A stretch of 6,223 nt of DNA, from positions 1 to 6,223 of the forward strand of contig PWHO01000279.1 in the NCBI GenBank assembly GCA_003555385.1. Reading direction: 5' to 3'. Below the pieces are notes generated by a model. That model was not told the origin of the DNA and searched no databases. It saw only the letters and a list, made by a program, of their open reading frames with translations. Origin of the DNA: Bacteroidales bacterium. GTDB taxonomy: Bacteria > Bacteroidota > Bacteroidia > Bacteroidales > UBA7960. The position numbers were made by a program, and so were the translations under genes. Below are positions 1 through 5,884 of the stretch, piece by piece (the first letter of the stretch is position 1; each line of letters opens with the position of its first letter).

Positions 1-69
1 AAAAACATTGTTTTATGACAAATAAACTATTCGCAATTTATAGGAAGCGTTTTTATTTGTGCTTAAATG

Positions 70-78
70 TGGTATAAT
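70..78 (+). promoter_or_regulatory. Extended -10 promoter candidate upstream of ORF1
   Basis: The sequence TGGTATAAT is a perfect TATAAT -10 box preceded by a TGn extension. No good -35 hexamer lies 16-18 bp upstream, where the DNA is T-rich, and extended -10 promoters can work without one. Transcription would begin near position 85. The same bases contain the TAA that closes the ORF1 frame on its upstream side, so a transcript from here would carry the whole open frame of ORF1 but almost no 5' leader. Motif seen directly; activity inferred. Confidence 0.45.
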
Positions 79-275
79 TTGATAAAATTAGGGATAATTA
101 CAACTTATATTTTGGAAGGGGCACTGGTCTTTATAACGGTAATGCAATTTTTCCAGAAAAGCTTAAGAAGAAGAAAAGTTATATTCTAAATGTTTTAGAT
201 GTTGCTATTTTAAAAAAATATTTACCAAATAGTGTATTCGAAGCTAACATAAACATCAAACAAAAACCGGATTAC
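78..275 (+). other. Coding-like in-frame upstream extension of ORF1 without a start codon
   Basis: The frame of ORF1 stays open from just after the TAA at 75-77 up to the ATG at 276, about 66 codons. Its translation looks like real protein, for example NLYFGRGTGLYNG, a Lys-rich stretch, then hydrophobic and charged residues alternating as in a folded domain. There is no in-frame ATG, GTG or TTG in this stretch; ATT at 87 would be the only near-canonical candidate and has no Shine-Dalgarno. An ATG at 67 lies in the +1 frame, and one indel near 80-110 would fuse it to this frame. The likely readings are a 5'-truncated gene, a frameshift or sequencing indel, or an unusual start. If included, the protein would be about 183 aa. 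Confidence 0.5.
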
Positions 276-629
276 ATGACTGGCCTGGGTTTTCCGCTTT
301 ACAAGACAAGTGTAGACGATTATACTCGCCTTATTCAACGCTTGAGAAATTTTATTAACGAAGGTTTCAAAAAAAAGGATATTGTAAAAGCACTGCAGCA
401 GACATTTAACTCCTATCATATCGAAAAATGGAAACAACAAATGGCTAAATATGATTCTGACTTCGTTCGAAAAAACAAAAAATATATCTCGGATTCGAAA
501 ACTTTTCCTTTTAAAAAGACTCCATTCGGCAAATTGTACGATAACCTGATCGATGGGAAGAAACATGACTTGGAAACTGAAGAAGCAAAACACATTTACG
601 AGAATATTGACAACTTCTTAAAATCTTGA
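276..629 (+). CDS. ORF1: small basic protein of unknown function, possibly N-terminally incomplete
   Basis: I do not recognise this family. From the first available ATG it gives 117 aa, rich in Lys, Phe and Tyr. It has predicted helical stretches around residues 14-55 (DDYTRLIQRLRNF onward), a basic middle section (RKNKKY near 65-70) and an acidic helix at the C-terminus. No signal peptide, membrane segment, zinc site or nucleotide-binding motif is visible, so a cytosolic and perhaps nucleic-acid-binding role is possible but is only inference from charge. The ATG at 276 lacks a clear Shine-Dalgarno, and the frame is open and protein-like for 198 bases upstream, so 276 is probably not the true N-terminus. 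The TGA stop is followed after 16 bp by ORF2, indicating one transcript. Coding status is fairly secure, start and function are not. Confidence 0.6.
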   Translation: MTGLGFPLYKTSVDDYTRLIQRLRNFINEGFKKKDIVKALQQTFNSYHIEKWKQQMAKYDSDFVRKNKKYISDSKTFPFKKTPFGKLYDNLIDGKKHDLETEEAKHIYENIDNFLKS

Positions 630-645
630 ACGGGAGAGAAAGTCT

Positions 646-1758
646 ATGAAGAAACATCTAGATAAACTTCTTTCACAAGAAGAGGTTGAAAAACTCGAGC
701 AAAGCATTAGTAAAATTCGATTTGAAGATGTGACTAATCATCTAGAACTCGACAGAATTAAAAAATATTTACAATATTGTGTCTATTATTCTAAATATCG
801 TCAAGCATCAAACTTGATTCAGCATGCATTGAAAGATTATGGAAGTGAAACTTGGTTTAAATATTACGATTTACTGATATTCATTCAAAAAGACCCTTTA
901 AACCCCTTATCACATCCAAAAGTTTTTATGGATAAAGTCAATGCTTTGGTCAATGATAACTTTAATCTGGACACCTTAAAAAACTTCCTCTATTTATCAT
1001 TATATGAGGCTTTGGCTAAAGCAAAAATGAACATATATCCTATACCGGAATCCGATTATATCTCATCGTTCAATGAGATATCGAGTTACTTGAAATCGAT
1101 AAACATACACCTTGAACATAGCCTTATGGACTTAAAATCAGCATTTGCTGATTTATCAGGGTTGAAGGAAACGACCAGTGACCTGATAAGTGAATCGGTT
1201 ATGGGTTATACCATCCCTGATCGAGAGGCAAATGAAGAGTCTAAAACCGACGAACTGTCTCCAGATGAGTTGAGAGATAAGATTGCTTTGCTTGAAGGTC
1301 AATTGAAATACTGTAAAGATAAACTATCTGCAATTGCAACACCTGTCTCTAAAGAACTGAGTTCGGAAGAATACGATTTTTATGATACGCGTATTTTGGT
1401 TATAGGAGACTCTCAAGTGAAAGAAAATGATCTTTCAGGCATATTTAAAGTAGAAGGTTTCAACAAGAATAATATAGACTTACAATTAGACTATGCAAAG
1501 CTGCCACAATTCAACATAAGTGAGATTCAATATTCAGATAAATATGATTGTATTCTAGTAGGGCCGGTCCCTCATAAAATGCGAGGGATTGGAAGTTACA
1601 GCTCATTATTGGAGTTGTTAAAAAACGAGGAAGGGTATCCGTATACAATCAAGATTCAAACCCAAAATGATGAACTTAAAATCACTAAGTCAGGATTGAA
1701 AAAAGCTATAAAAAGCGTGAAGGCATTTCTGATTTCCAATCGAGGAAACATTCAGTGA
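646..1758 (+). CDS. ORF2: helical / coiled-coil protein with C-terminal Rossmann-like domain, unknown function
   Basis: A 370-aa cytosolic protein starting at an ATG preceded by GGGAGAG about 8 bases upstream. Three parts can be seen. Residues 1 to about 190 are almost all helical with Tyr-rich pairs (YCVYYSKYRQA), resembling helical-repeat or scaffold proteins. Residues 194-230 hold a charged linker and a short coiled coil (DELRDKIALLEGQLKYCKDK). Residues 248-365 look like an alpha/beta Rossmann-type domain: a first strand with a glycine turn (RILVIGDS, 249-256), a later strand ending in ILVGPVPH (303-310), an SSL motif (319-321), YPYTIK (331-336) and ELKITKSGLKKAI (343-355). The VGPVPH and LKITKS segments look like conserved motifs and may form an active or binding site, but I cannot name the family. 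It sits 16 bp behind ORF1, so the two probably act together. No membrane segments. Confidence 0.85.
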   Translation: MKKHLDKLLSQEEVEKLEQSISKIRFEDVTNHLELDRIKKYLQYCVYYSKYRQASNLIQHALKDYGSETWFKYYDLLIFIQKDPLNPLSHPKVFMDKVNALVNDNFNLDTLKNFLYLSLYEALAKAKMNIYPIPESDYISSFNEISSYLKSINIHLEHSLMDLKSAFADLSGLKETTSDLISESVMGYTIPDREANEESKTDELSPDELRDKIALLEGQLKYCKDKLSAIATPVSKELSSEEYDFYDTRILVIGDSQVKENDLSGIFKVEGFNKNNIDLQLDYAKLPQFNISEIQYSDKYDCILVGPVPHKMRGIGSYSSLLELLKNEEGYPYTIKIQTQNDELKITKSGLKKAIKSVKAFLISNRGNIQ

Positions 1759-1772
1759 TTTCTTCATGGAGT

Positions 1773-1780
1773 AAGGAGGG
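1773..1780 (+). promoter_or_regulatory. Orphan strong Shine-Dalgarno after ORF2
   Basis: AAGGAGGG is close to a perfect anti-16S match, yet no ATG, GTG or TTG lies 5-12 bases downstream in an open frame. The next plausible start is ORF3 at 1820, about 40 bases away. Immediately before it is a two-codon ORF, ATG GAG TAA (1766-1774), whose stop overlaps the site. It may be the leftover ribosome binding site of a gene that once followed ORF2. Confidence 0.45.
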
Positions 1781-1802
1781 AAGTAGTAGACTCAGAAGAG
1801 TT

Positions 1803-1811
1803 TGCTATAAT
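1803..1811 (+). promoter_or_regulatory. Extended -10 promoter candidate for ORF3-ORF4
   Basis: TGCTATAAT is a perfect -10 hexamer with TGn extension, ending 8 bases before the ATG of ORF3. No convincing -35 is present at 1783-1788. Transcription would begin at about 1817-1819, giving a leaderless or nearly leaderless mRNA for ORF3. Alternatively the genes are read through from ORF2. Motif seen; activity inferred. Confidence 0.4.
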
Positions 1812-1819
1812 TACTGTTT

Positions 1820-3007
1820 ATGTCAATTATAAATCGTTGTTTTTATCATTGGTGTTACGGAAAAATGAAAGTAGTAGATGAGAATAGTGTGTTGACTTTA
1901 GAAATCATGGACATTGAGGGTGTCAATGGAGAACTTCAATCCTATCATAAGAACCAAAAATTGACTGAGAGAAAATTTTCGAGACATGCTTTAGAAGAAT
2001 GGTTATTTGAGGATGAAGGAGCTGTTTATAAAACCACTTTAGATTTTTCGAAAGGTGGTTATCAGTTCGAACCCCATAATATTTATGATTCTGAAAAACT
2101 GGTCGAACAAAACAGATTATTCGAACCATTTTATCGTTATATGAACATCGTTAGTGACTCGCGTGGTGAGAAAGAACACAGCATACTGAATGTCTATGAT
2201 GACATTTGGAATTTAGCAAAAGAAAAGAAAATCAATTTGTGTCACATAAAAGAATTTGGTGATTTAAGATATGAAGAACTAGATTCAGCGCTGCATTATT
2301 CTTACAGGTTTATGTATCGTTATGCATTAGATAGTGCGGAATTTTTCAATAAAATATTATCGAAGAACAAGCACATCAAAAGAATTCTAATAGTAGGGTC
2401 GGGAAATAACGCGGATATTATGGGCCTAAATTATGCTATAACCGATCAAAAAGCACATAAGTATTCAAATTTTGAGCTTACAACTGTTGACCCTATAGAG
2501 TGGGGATATTATCCAAAAATAGAACTTAATAAAAAAATAAAGTACCTGAATCATTTTGTTAAAAAGTTCAGCGATTTGCAGGATTCGTTTTTACTTAAGC
2601 AAGATCTGATTCTTTTCTCCCGAGTTCTAAATGAAATTTATACAAATAATCGCGAAGAAAAGACTAGAATCGCTAAAAAAGTAAAAAAACTGGAAAATGA
2701 TATGATTATAGGTTGCATTTATGCGTATGGTGGGAATAAGAATCAAGATGATGATTATTCAAGGCTTAGTAGCTGGTTGAAAGTTGATGCGATAGACAGA
2801 TGCTTTGAGACTAAAACTGAGCGAAGAGTGGAAGAGATTCTTTATAAATCATGGGATCGATACATCACAGATCATTGTAATCAACAATTTATGTATTGTG
2901 AAGAGCAAGATGATTGTTATGCACGCCGAAGAATAACTTTCAATCCAAACAGTCGATATGAGATATTGCAAAAAGAGGCAGGTACATTTTATGATTATTT
3001 CGGTTAG
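1820..3007 (+). CDS. ORF3: putative class I SAM-dependent methyltransferase-like protein
   Basis: A 395-aa protein. The C-terminal two thirds show a Rossmann methyltransferase pattern. A strand plus glycine loop, ILIVGSGNNAD (189-199), corresponds to motif I that binds S-adenosylmethionine. An acidic residue ends the second strand in TTVDPIEWG (D224, motif II). A fourth strand, DLILFSRVLNEIY (from 262), resembles motif IV and is followed by helices typical of this fold. The N-terminal 180 residues are not recognisable and may bind the substrate. There is no DPPY or PC motif of DNA methylases, so the target is unknown. The start at 1820 is the first ATG after an in-frame stop (TAA 1808-1810) but has no Shine-Dalgarno; ATG at 1865 is an alternative that removes 15 residues. 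The stop overlaps ORF4 by 17 bp, implying coupled translation. Fold fairly likely, catalytic activity unproven. Confidence 0.75.
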   Translation: MSIINRCFYHWCYGKMKVVDENSVLTLEIMDIEGVNGELQSYHKNQKLTERKFSRHALEEWLFEDEGAVYKTTLDFSKGGYQFEPHNIYDSEKLVEQNRLFEPFYRYMNIVSDSRGEKEHSILNVYDDIWNLAKEKKINLCHIKEFGDLRYEELDSALHYSYRFMYRYALDSAEFFNKILSKNKHIKRILIVGSGNNADIMGLNYAITDQKAHKYSNFELTTVDPIEWGYYPKIELNKKIKYLNHFVKKFSDLQDSFLLKQDLILFSRVLNEIYTNNREEKTRIAKKVKKLENDMIIGCIYAYGGNKNQDDDYSRLSSWLKVDAIDRCFETKTERRVEEILYKSWDRYITDHCNQQFMYCEEQDDCYARRRITFNPNSRYEILQKEAGTFYDYFG

Positions 3008-3911
3008 TAGAAGGACTGATATACCAGATTGTTATGCTGCGTGGTTTTTTAACCGACTACGGGAAAAGATTGTTTACAATCAAAATCCATTTAATAAAAA
3101 TCAAATTACTGAAGTTAGTTTGAAAGAAGAGGACGTTGATTGCTTTGTATTTTGGACAAAAGACCCGACTAAGTTTTTAAATAGACTAGAAGAATTAACG
3201 AACTATCATTACTACTTTCAAATTACTGTCAATGCTTATGGTTTCGATTTAGAGCCTCGAATGTCAAAAAAAAGAGAAACGATTATTCGTAATTTCCAGG
3301 AACTATCTAAAATAATTGGTACAAAAAAGATTATCTGGAGATATGATCCGATTATTTTGAACGATAAGTATGATATAGATTTTCATATAAGAAATTTTGA
3401 GCAACTCGCAGAAAAACTAGCAGATTACACCCAAAAATGTATTATTAGTTTTGTAGATCTTTATAGAACAGCAAAAAAGAATCAATCTAAACATGGCATT
3501 TATGAGATGAATTCTAAAAATATTGATTCTTTAATTCGAAACTTTGTTCCTGTTGCTAAGAAATATAATCTTATAATCGAAACATGTTCAGAGAAAATTG
3601 ATTTAAGTCATTATGGTATAAATCACGCGAAATGTATAGATAATAAGCTTATTGGTGAAATTACTAACAATAACAATATCACTCATAAGAAAGACCCAAA
3701 CCAACGAAAAGAATGTGGGTGTGTTCAAAGTATTGATATTGGCGTTTATAATTCTTGCAGAAATAAATGCTCCTATTGCTATGCAAACTATAACGAGGGG
3801 CTGATTGATAAAAATACAATAAGACATAATCCCAACTCCAGACTCTTAATTGGTGAAGTGACGCCAGACATGAAAATTTCTCGAAAAAAAAGAAATCTTT
3901 TTGATATATGA
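2991..3911 (+). CDS. ORF4: DUF1848 family protein (radical-SAM-like, Fe-S)
   Basis: A 306-aa protein that I recognise as DUF1848. The N-terminus MIISVSRRTDIPDCYAAWFF is the family signature, followed by VDCFVFWTKDP (near 51-61), YYFQITVNAYG (near 77-87), KKIIWRYDPIILND (near 113-126) and a Cys-rich end. There CGC (C242, C244) is followed by SIDIGVYNSC and a CX3CX2C cluster (C256, C260, C263, then YANYN). CX3CX2C is the [4Fe-4S] motif of radical SAM enzymes, but here it lies at the C-terminus instead of the N-terminus, as is typical of this family. The reaction is not established. I chose ATG 2991 over the in-frame ATG at 2958 because family members begin MIIS; an AGAGG lies at 2974-2978, within ORF3. 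The 17-bp overlap with ORF3 suggests that a methyltransferase-like protein and this enzyme work together. Length looks complete. Confidence 0.92.
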   Translation: MIISVSRRTDIPDCYAAWFFNRLREKIVYNQNPFNKNQITEVSLKEEDVDCFVFWTKDPTKFLNRLEELTNYHYYFQITVNAYGFDLEPRMSKKRETIIRNFQELSKIIGTKKIIWRYDPIILNDKYDIDFHIRNFEQLAEKLADYTQKCIISFVDLYRTAKKNQSKHGIYEMNSKNIDSLIRNFVPVAKKYNLIIETCSEKIDLSHYGINHAKCIDNKLIGEITNNNNITHKKDPNQRKECGCVQSIDIGVYNSCRNKCSYCYANYNEGLIDKNTIRHNPNSRLLIGEVTPDMKISRKKRNLFDI

Positions 3912-3932
3912 TTGCTATCTATTCATTATCTT

Positions 3933-3950
3933 AATGAGTGAAGGCTCATT
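3933..3950 (+). terminator. Weak hairpin after ORF4
   Basis: AATGAG and CTCATT form a 6-bp stem with a 6-base loop, followed by TTATGATTT, 22 bases after the ORF4 stop. The stem is short and AT-rich and the T-run is interrupted, so it is at best a weak intrinsic terminator; the larger inverted repeat at 3999 may do this job. Confidence 0.25.
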
Positions 3951-3998
3951 TTATGATTTAAACGGGTAAAGTATTGCTCCTTAAAAAAACTAACCGAC

Positions 3999-4038
3999 AT
4001 AAGTTTTGACTAATTTGCATGTATTAATCAAAACTTAT
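3999..4038. repeat. Long AT-rich inverted repeat, 16-bp arms, one mismatch
   Basis: The left arm ATAAGTTTTGACTAAT (3999-4014) pairs with ATTAATCAAAACTTAT (4023-4038) with a single C-A mismatch and an 8-base loop (TTGCATGT). Plus-strand sequence after it is T-rich (TGACTTTTATATTT), and on the minus strand a run of seven T lies about 10 bases beyond it. It could therefore be a terminator for ORF4, possibly bidirectional. Its right edge also touches the -35 box of the promoter at 4038, so an operator role is possible. The arms are not GC-rich, unlike most strong terminators. Confidence 0.6.
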
Positions 4039-4066
4039 TGACTTTTATATTTATTTATAATAAAAT
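4038..4066 (+). promoter_or_regulatory. Sigma-A-like promoter candidate (TTGACT-17-TAAAAT)
   Basis: TTGACT (4038-4043) and TAAAAT (4061-4066) are each one base from consensus and are separated by exactly 17 bp. A transcript starting near 4073 would have a leader of about 325 bases before the FtsH-like gene, or could be a small untranslated RNA. The -35 box begins at the last base of the inverted repeat. Activity inferred. Confidence 0.45.
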
Positions 4067-4104
4067 TTTTATCGGGTATGCTTATTCAACCCATTACATA
4101 ATAA

Positions 4105-4117
4105 TATGACAGTCATA
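4105..4117. promoter_or_regulatory. Perfect dyad TATGAC-a-GTCATA
   Basis: A 13-base palindrome with one central base, about 40 bp downstream of the TAAAAT box. Its size and symmetry fit the site of a dimeric regulator. No second copy was found in the window, so the assignment rests on symmetry alone. Confidence 0.3.
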
Positions 4118-4171
4118 CTAGGTCTTTGACATAGTAAAGGGCTCAAAAAACAATGATTAGCGAAGTATACA

Positions 4172-4324
4172 TTAGTAGAAATTGCTGGTCATTTTTGTTT
4201 CCTCTACTACATAAAGCTTTCCTTCATAATGACGCTTGTGTCTGCGTGTAATTATAACCTCCATTGTATGTACAATTGCCTTATTATATGTTTTATCGTT
4301 TGATAACCTGCACCAAACTATCAT
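4172..4324 (-). CDS. Doubtful small ORF, 50 aa, minus strand
   Basis: From ATG (complement of 4322-4324) to TAA (complement of 4172-4174) the frame encodes 50 aa, basic, with a reasonable mix of residues such as VWCRLSNDKTYNK and RHYEGKLYVVEE. The same frame stays open about 70 bases further upstream, reading KPPVIKTVKIL. No Shine-Dalgarno precedes the ATG and I recognise no family. It could be a tiny gene, a gene remnant, or chance. It overlaps the dyad at 4263-4276. Confidence 0.2.
   Translation of the reverse strand: MIVWCRLSNDKTYNKAIVHTMEVIITRRHKRHYEGKLYVVEETKMTSNFY
4263..4276. promoter_or_regulatory. Perfect dyad ATTGTA-tg-TACAAT
   Basis: Two 6-bp half-sites in inverted orientation separated by two bases form an operator-like 14-bp site about 56 bp before the TTGACG box of the downstream promoter candidate. 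No second copy was noticed. A regulator cannot be named. Confidence 0.35.
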
Positions 4325-4331
4325 TAAGATT

Positions 4332-4361
4332 TTGACGGTCTTTATCACCGGTGGCTTTAAT
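4332..4361 (+). promoter_or_regulatory. Proximal promoter candidate for the FtsH-like gene (TTGACG-18-TTTAAT)
   Basis: TTGACG (4332-4337) and TTTAAT (4356-4361) are each one base from consensus with an 18-bp spacer, predicting a start near 4368 and a leader of about 30 bases containing the AGGAGG at 4390-4395. One ACCGGT palindrome sits in the spacer (4347-4352) and a second just after the -10 box (4365-4370, within AAACCGGTTT), so a bound repressor would cover the promoter. This placement makes regulated transcription of the FtsH-like gene plausible. Confidence 0.45.
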
Positions 4362-4377
4362 AAAACCGGTTTAAAGA
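4339..4377 (+). repeat. Imperfect inverted repeat with paired ACCGGT sites
   Basis: TCTTTA (4339-4344) pairs with TAAAGA (4372-4377), and ACCGGT (4347-4352) with ACCGGT (4365-4370), leaving a small asymmetric internal loop and a 12-base terminal loop. No T-run follows, so it is not an intrinsic terminator. It is either a DNA operator or, in transcripts from upstream, an RNA hairpin 12 bases before the ribosome binding site. Confidence 0.4.
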
Positions 4378-4398
4378 TAAATAAAAAATAGGAGGCCT

Positions 4399-5745
4399 AT
4401 GATCGAAAAACAAACACAAGCTGAAGACGTAACATTCGCTGATGTATTTGGTTTAAAAGAAGAGATTGATGAGGTTAGAACTATTTTCACAATCCTGTCC
4501 GATGCTGAGAAGTACACTGAACTTGGCGCCATATTGCCAAAAGGTGTTATCCTATCTGGGGAACCCGGAACTGGTAAAACGTTGCTTGCAAGAATCCTGT
4601 CAAAAGAGTTCGCTTTACCTTTCCACACCATCATTGCTAATGAATTTAAAGATAAGGATACCTCGGCACAATCGAATTGTCTTGTGAAAATGTTTGAAAA
4701 AGCCTCGCAAAAAACCCCTTCTGTTGTCTTTATCGATGAACTCGATTCGTTTCTCGGATGCAATAGACCTTATGATTGCAACACGGTGCTGGTCAATCAA
4801 CTACTCAGTTTGATGGACGGTTTTTACCAAAACAATCAAGTCTTCGTTTTGGCCGCCACCAATCGAATCAAATTCATCCCACCTTCACTGCTTAGACCCG
4901 GACGTTTTGACAAGACGATCAAGTTAGACCTTCCAGATGCCGATGTTCGCTTTGATGTGTTGAGAAATCTTACCAAAAACATTGCGCATGATTCAGCTTT
5001 ATCCTTAGAAAAAGTTGCTAATCTCATTACCGGTAAAACGATAGCTGAAATAAAGCAAATAACGAGTGACGCCATCATCAACGTGGTAAAGACAGATCAA
5101 AAACAGTTAACGTTGGATGATTTCATTACTGCGATTGACCGGCAAAATCTCGGCATAATGAAAAAAGAAGACAACCGGAAAGAAGAAACCAGAATAAGAA
5201 CCGCAATCCACGAGGCCGGACACGCCTTAATGCAATATGCCCTTATGGATGGTGAAAACTTCAACAAAGTAAGCATCACCAAAACGAGCGACTCCCACGG
5301 TCATATGAGTTATGGAAAATTCGAGCGGGGTGAGTTGTTGAATGAAGAAGAGTTGAAAACCATGATCGCCATATTGTTAGCAGGACCAGTCAGTGAGAAA
5401 ATCATGTGTGGCAGTCTTAGCATGGGCATTGAAAGCGATATTGAAAGAGCGACCAATATCGCCACACATATGGTAAAGCAAACCGGAATGAGCGATCTAG
5501 GATTAAGGTACTTTGGGAAAGAGAAGTTATTCTCAGAACCAATTTCAGAGCACTATAACAATTTGATTGATGAAACAATTTCAGGAATGATTCAAGATAT
5601 TGCCTTATCGTGTTCTGAAACCATTAAAGCGAATGCCACTACGTTGGAAGCTATTGTGCAAGCCTTGCTTGAAAAAAACCTCTTATTAAAACCGGAGGTT
5701 GACAGCATCATAAAAGCCTATCCGTTAATAAAGAACACAACTTAA
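4399..5745 (+). CDS. FtsH-like AAA+ zinc metalloprotease lacking the membrane anchor
   Basis: A 448-aa protein made of the FtsH AAA+ and M41 peptidase domains. It has Walker A GEPGTGKT (54-61), Walker B VVFIDELD (109-116), sensor-1 TNR (154-156) and two arginine fingers in LLRPGRFD (R166, R169). The zinc site is HEAGH (H271, E272, H275) with the distal Asp in ESDIERAT (D347). Bacterial FtsH is usually 600-700 aa with two N-terminal membrane helices; this protein begins directly with the linker VTFADVFG, so it should be cytosolic. The canonical pore motif MFVG aligns with KDTS (about 86-89), so the usual aromatic substrate grip is missing. An AGGAGG 3 bases before the ATG fixes the start. ATPase and protease residues are intact, so it probably degrades or remodels proteins, with substrate choice perhaps made by another partner. 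A second FtsH-like gene follows after a terminator-like repeat. Confidence 0.93.
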   Translation: MIEKQTQAEDVTFADVFGLKEEIDEVRTIFTILSDAEKYTELGAILPKGVILSGEPGTGKTLLARILSKEFALPFHTIIANEFKDKDTSAQSNCLVKMFEKASQKTPSVVFIDELDSFLGCNRPYDCNTVLVNQLLSLMDGFYQNNQVFVLAATNRIKFIPPSLLRPGRFDKTIKLDLPDADVRFDVLRNLTKNIAHDSALSLEKVANLITGKTIAEIKQITSDAIINVVKTDQKQLTLDDFITAIDRQNLGIMKKEDNRKEETRIRTAIHEAGHALMQYALMDGENFNKVSITKTSDSHGHMSYGKFERGELLNEEELKTMIAILLAGPVSEKIMCGSLSMGIESDIERATNIATHMVKQTGMSDLGLRYFGKEKLFSEPISEHYNNLIDETISGMIQDIALSCSETIKANATTLEAIVQALLEKNLLLKPEVDSIIKAYPLIKNTT

Positions 5746-5764
5746 TCATATTTATAACAAAACT

Positions 5765-5840
5765 GATAGAAGTGAAACTTACAAGATTATCGACATTAAA
5801 ATTCGATTATAATTGAGTTTCACTTCTATCTTTTATTTTT
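5765..5840 (+). terminator. Perfect 15-bp inverted repeat plus T-tract between the FtsH-like genes
   Basis: GATAGAAGTGAAACT (5765-5779) and its exact complement AGTTTCACTTCTATC (5816-5830) flank a 36-base loop and are followed at once by TTTTATTTTT. The position, 19 bases after the stop of the first gene, and the T-tract fit an intrinsic terminator, though the loop is unusually long. The loop contains a TATAAT (5808-5813) without a matching -35, and GATTAT twice. It may reduce expression of the second gene relative to the first. Confidence 0.7.
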
Positions 5841-5884
5841 AAAGGAAATGGCGATAAATAAACTTATATTAGAAAGGAATCTTA

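Larger units (their letters stand above)
3912..4398. other. 487-bp intergenic regulatory region
   Basis: No convincing plus-strand gene lies between ORF4 and the FtsH-like gene; the longest plus-strand candidates seen are 24 codons or fewer. The space holds a weak hairpin, a long AT-rich inverted repeat, two sigma-A-like promoter candidates, two short dyads and a promoter-operator block next to the following gene, each listed separately. On the minus strand one 50-codon frame is open. This marks a boundary between two transcription units. Confidence 0.6.

Noticed and set aside
67..189. 40-aa hydrophobic ORF that could be a small membrane toxin
   Set aside because: No ribosome binding site, it overlaps the more protein-like ORF1 frame, and the promoter box lies inside its first codons.
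222..593. Minus-strand ORF of 123 aa opposite ORF1
   Set aside because: It lies antisense to a better coding frame, is dominated by Phe, Ile and Val as expected from reading AT-rich coding DNA backwards, and lacks a Shine-Dalgarno.
4126..4154. TTGACA at 4126-4131 as a promoter
   Set aside because: The -35 is perfect, but the bases at 16-18 bp spacing (AAACAA, AACAAT, ACAATG) do not make a convincing -10.
4229..4303. 24-aa plus-strand ORF in the intergenic region
   Set aside because: Too short, no ribosome binding site, Cys-rich composition typical of chance frames.
4371..4763. Minus-strand ORF of 130 aa opposite the FtsH-like gene start
   Set aside because: It covers the Walker A and B region of a clear AAA+ gene in antisense; its Ser-rich composition is that of a shadow frame.
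5808..5813. TATAAT as a promoter for the second FtsH-like gene
   Set aside because: No -35 hexamer at 16-19 bp and no TGn extension; it lies in the loop of the inverted repeat.
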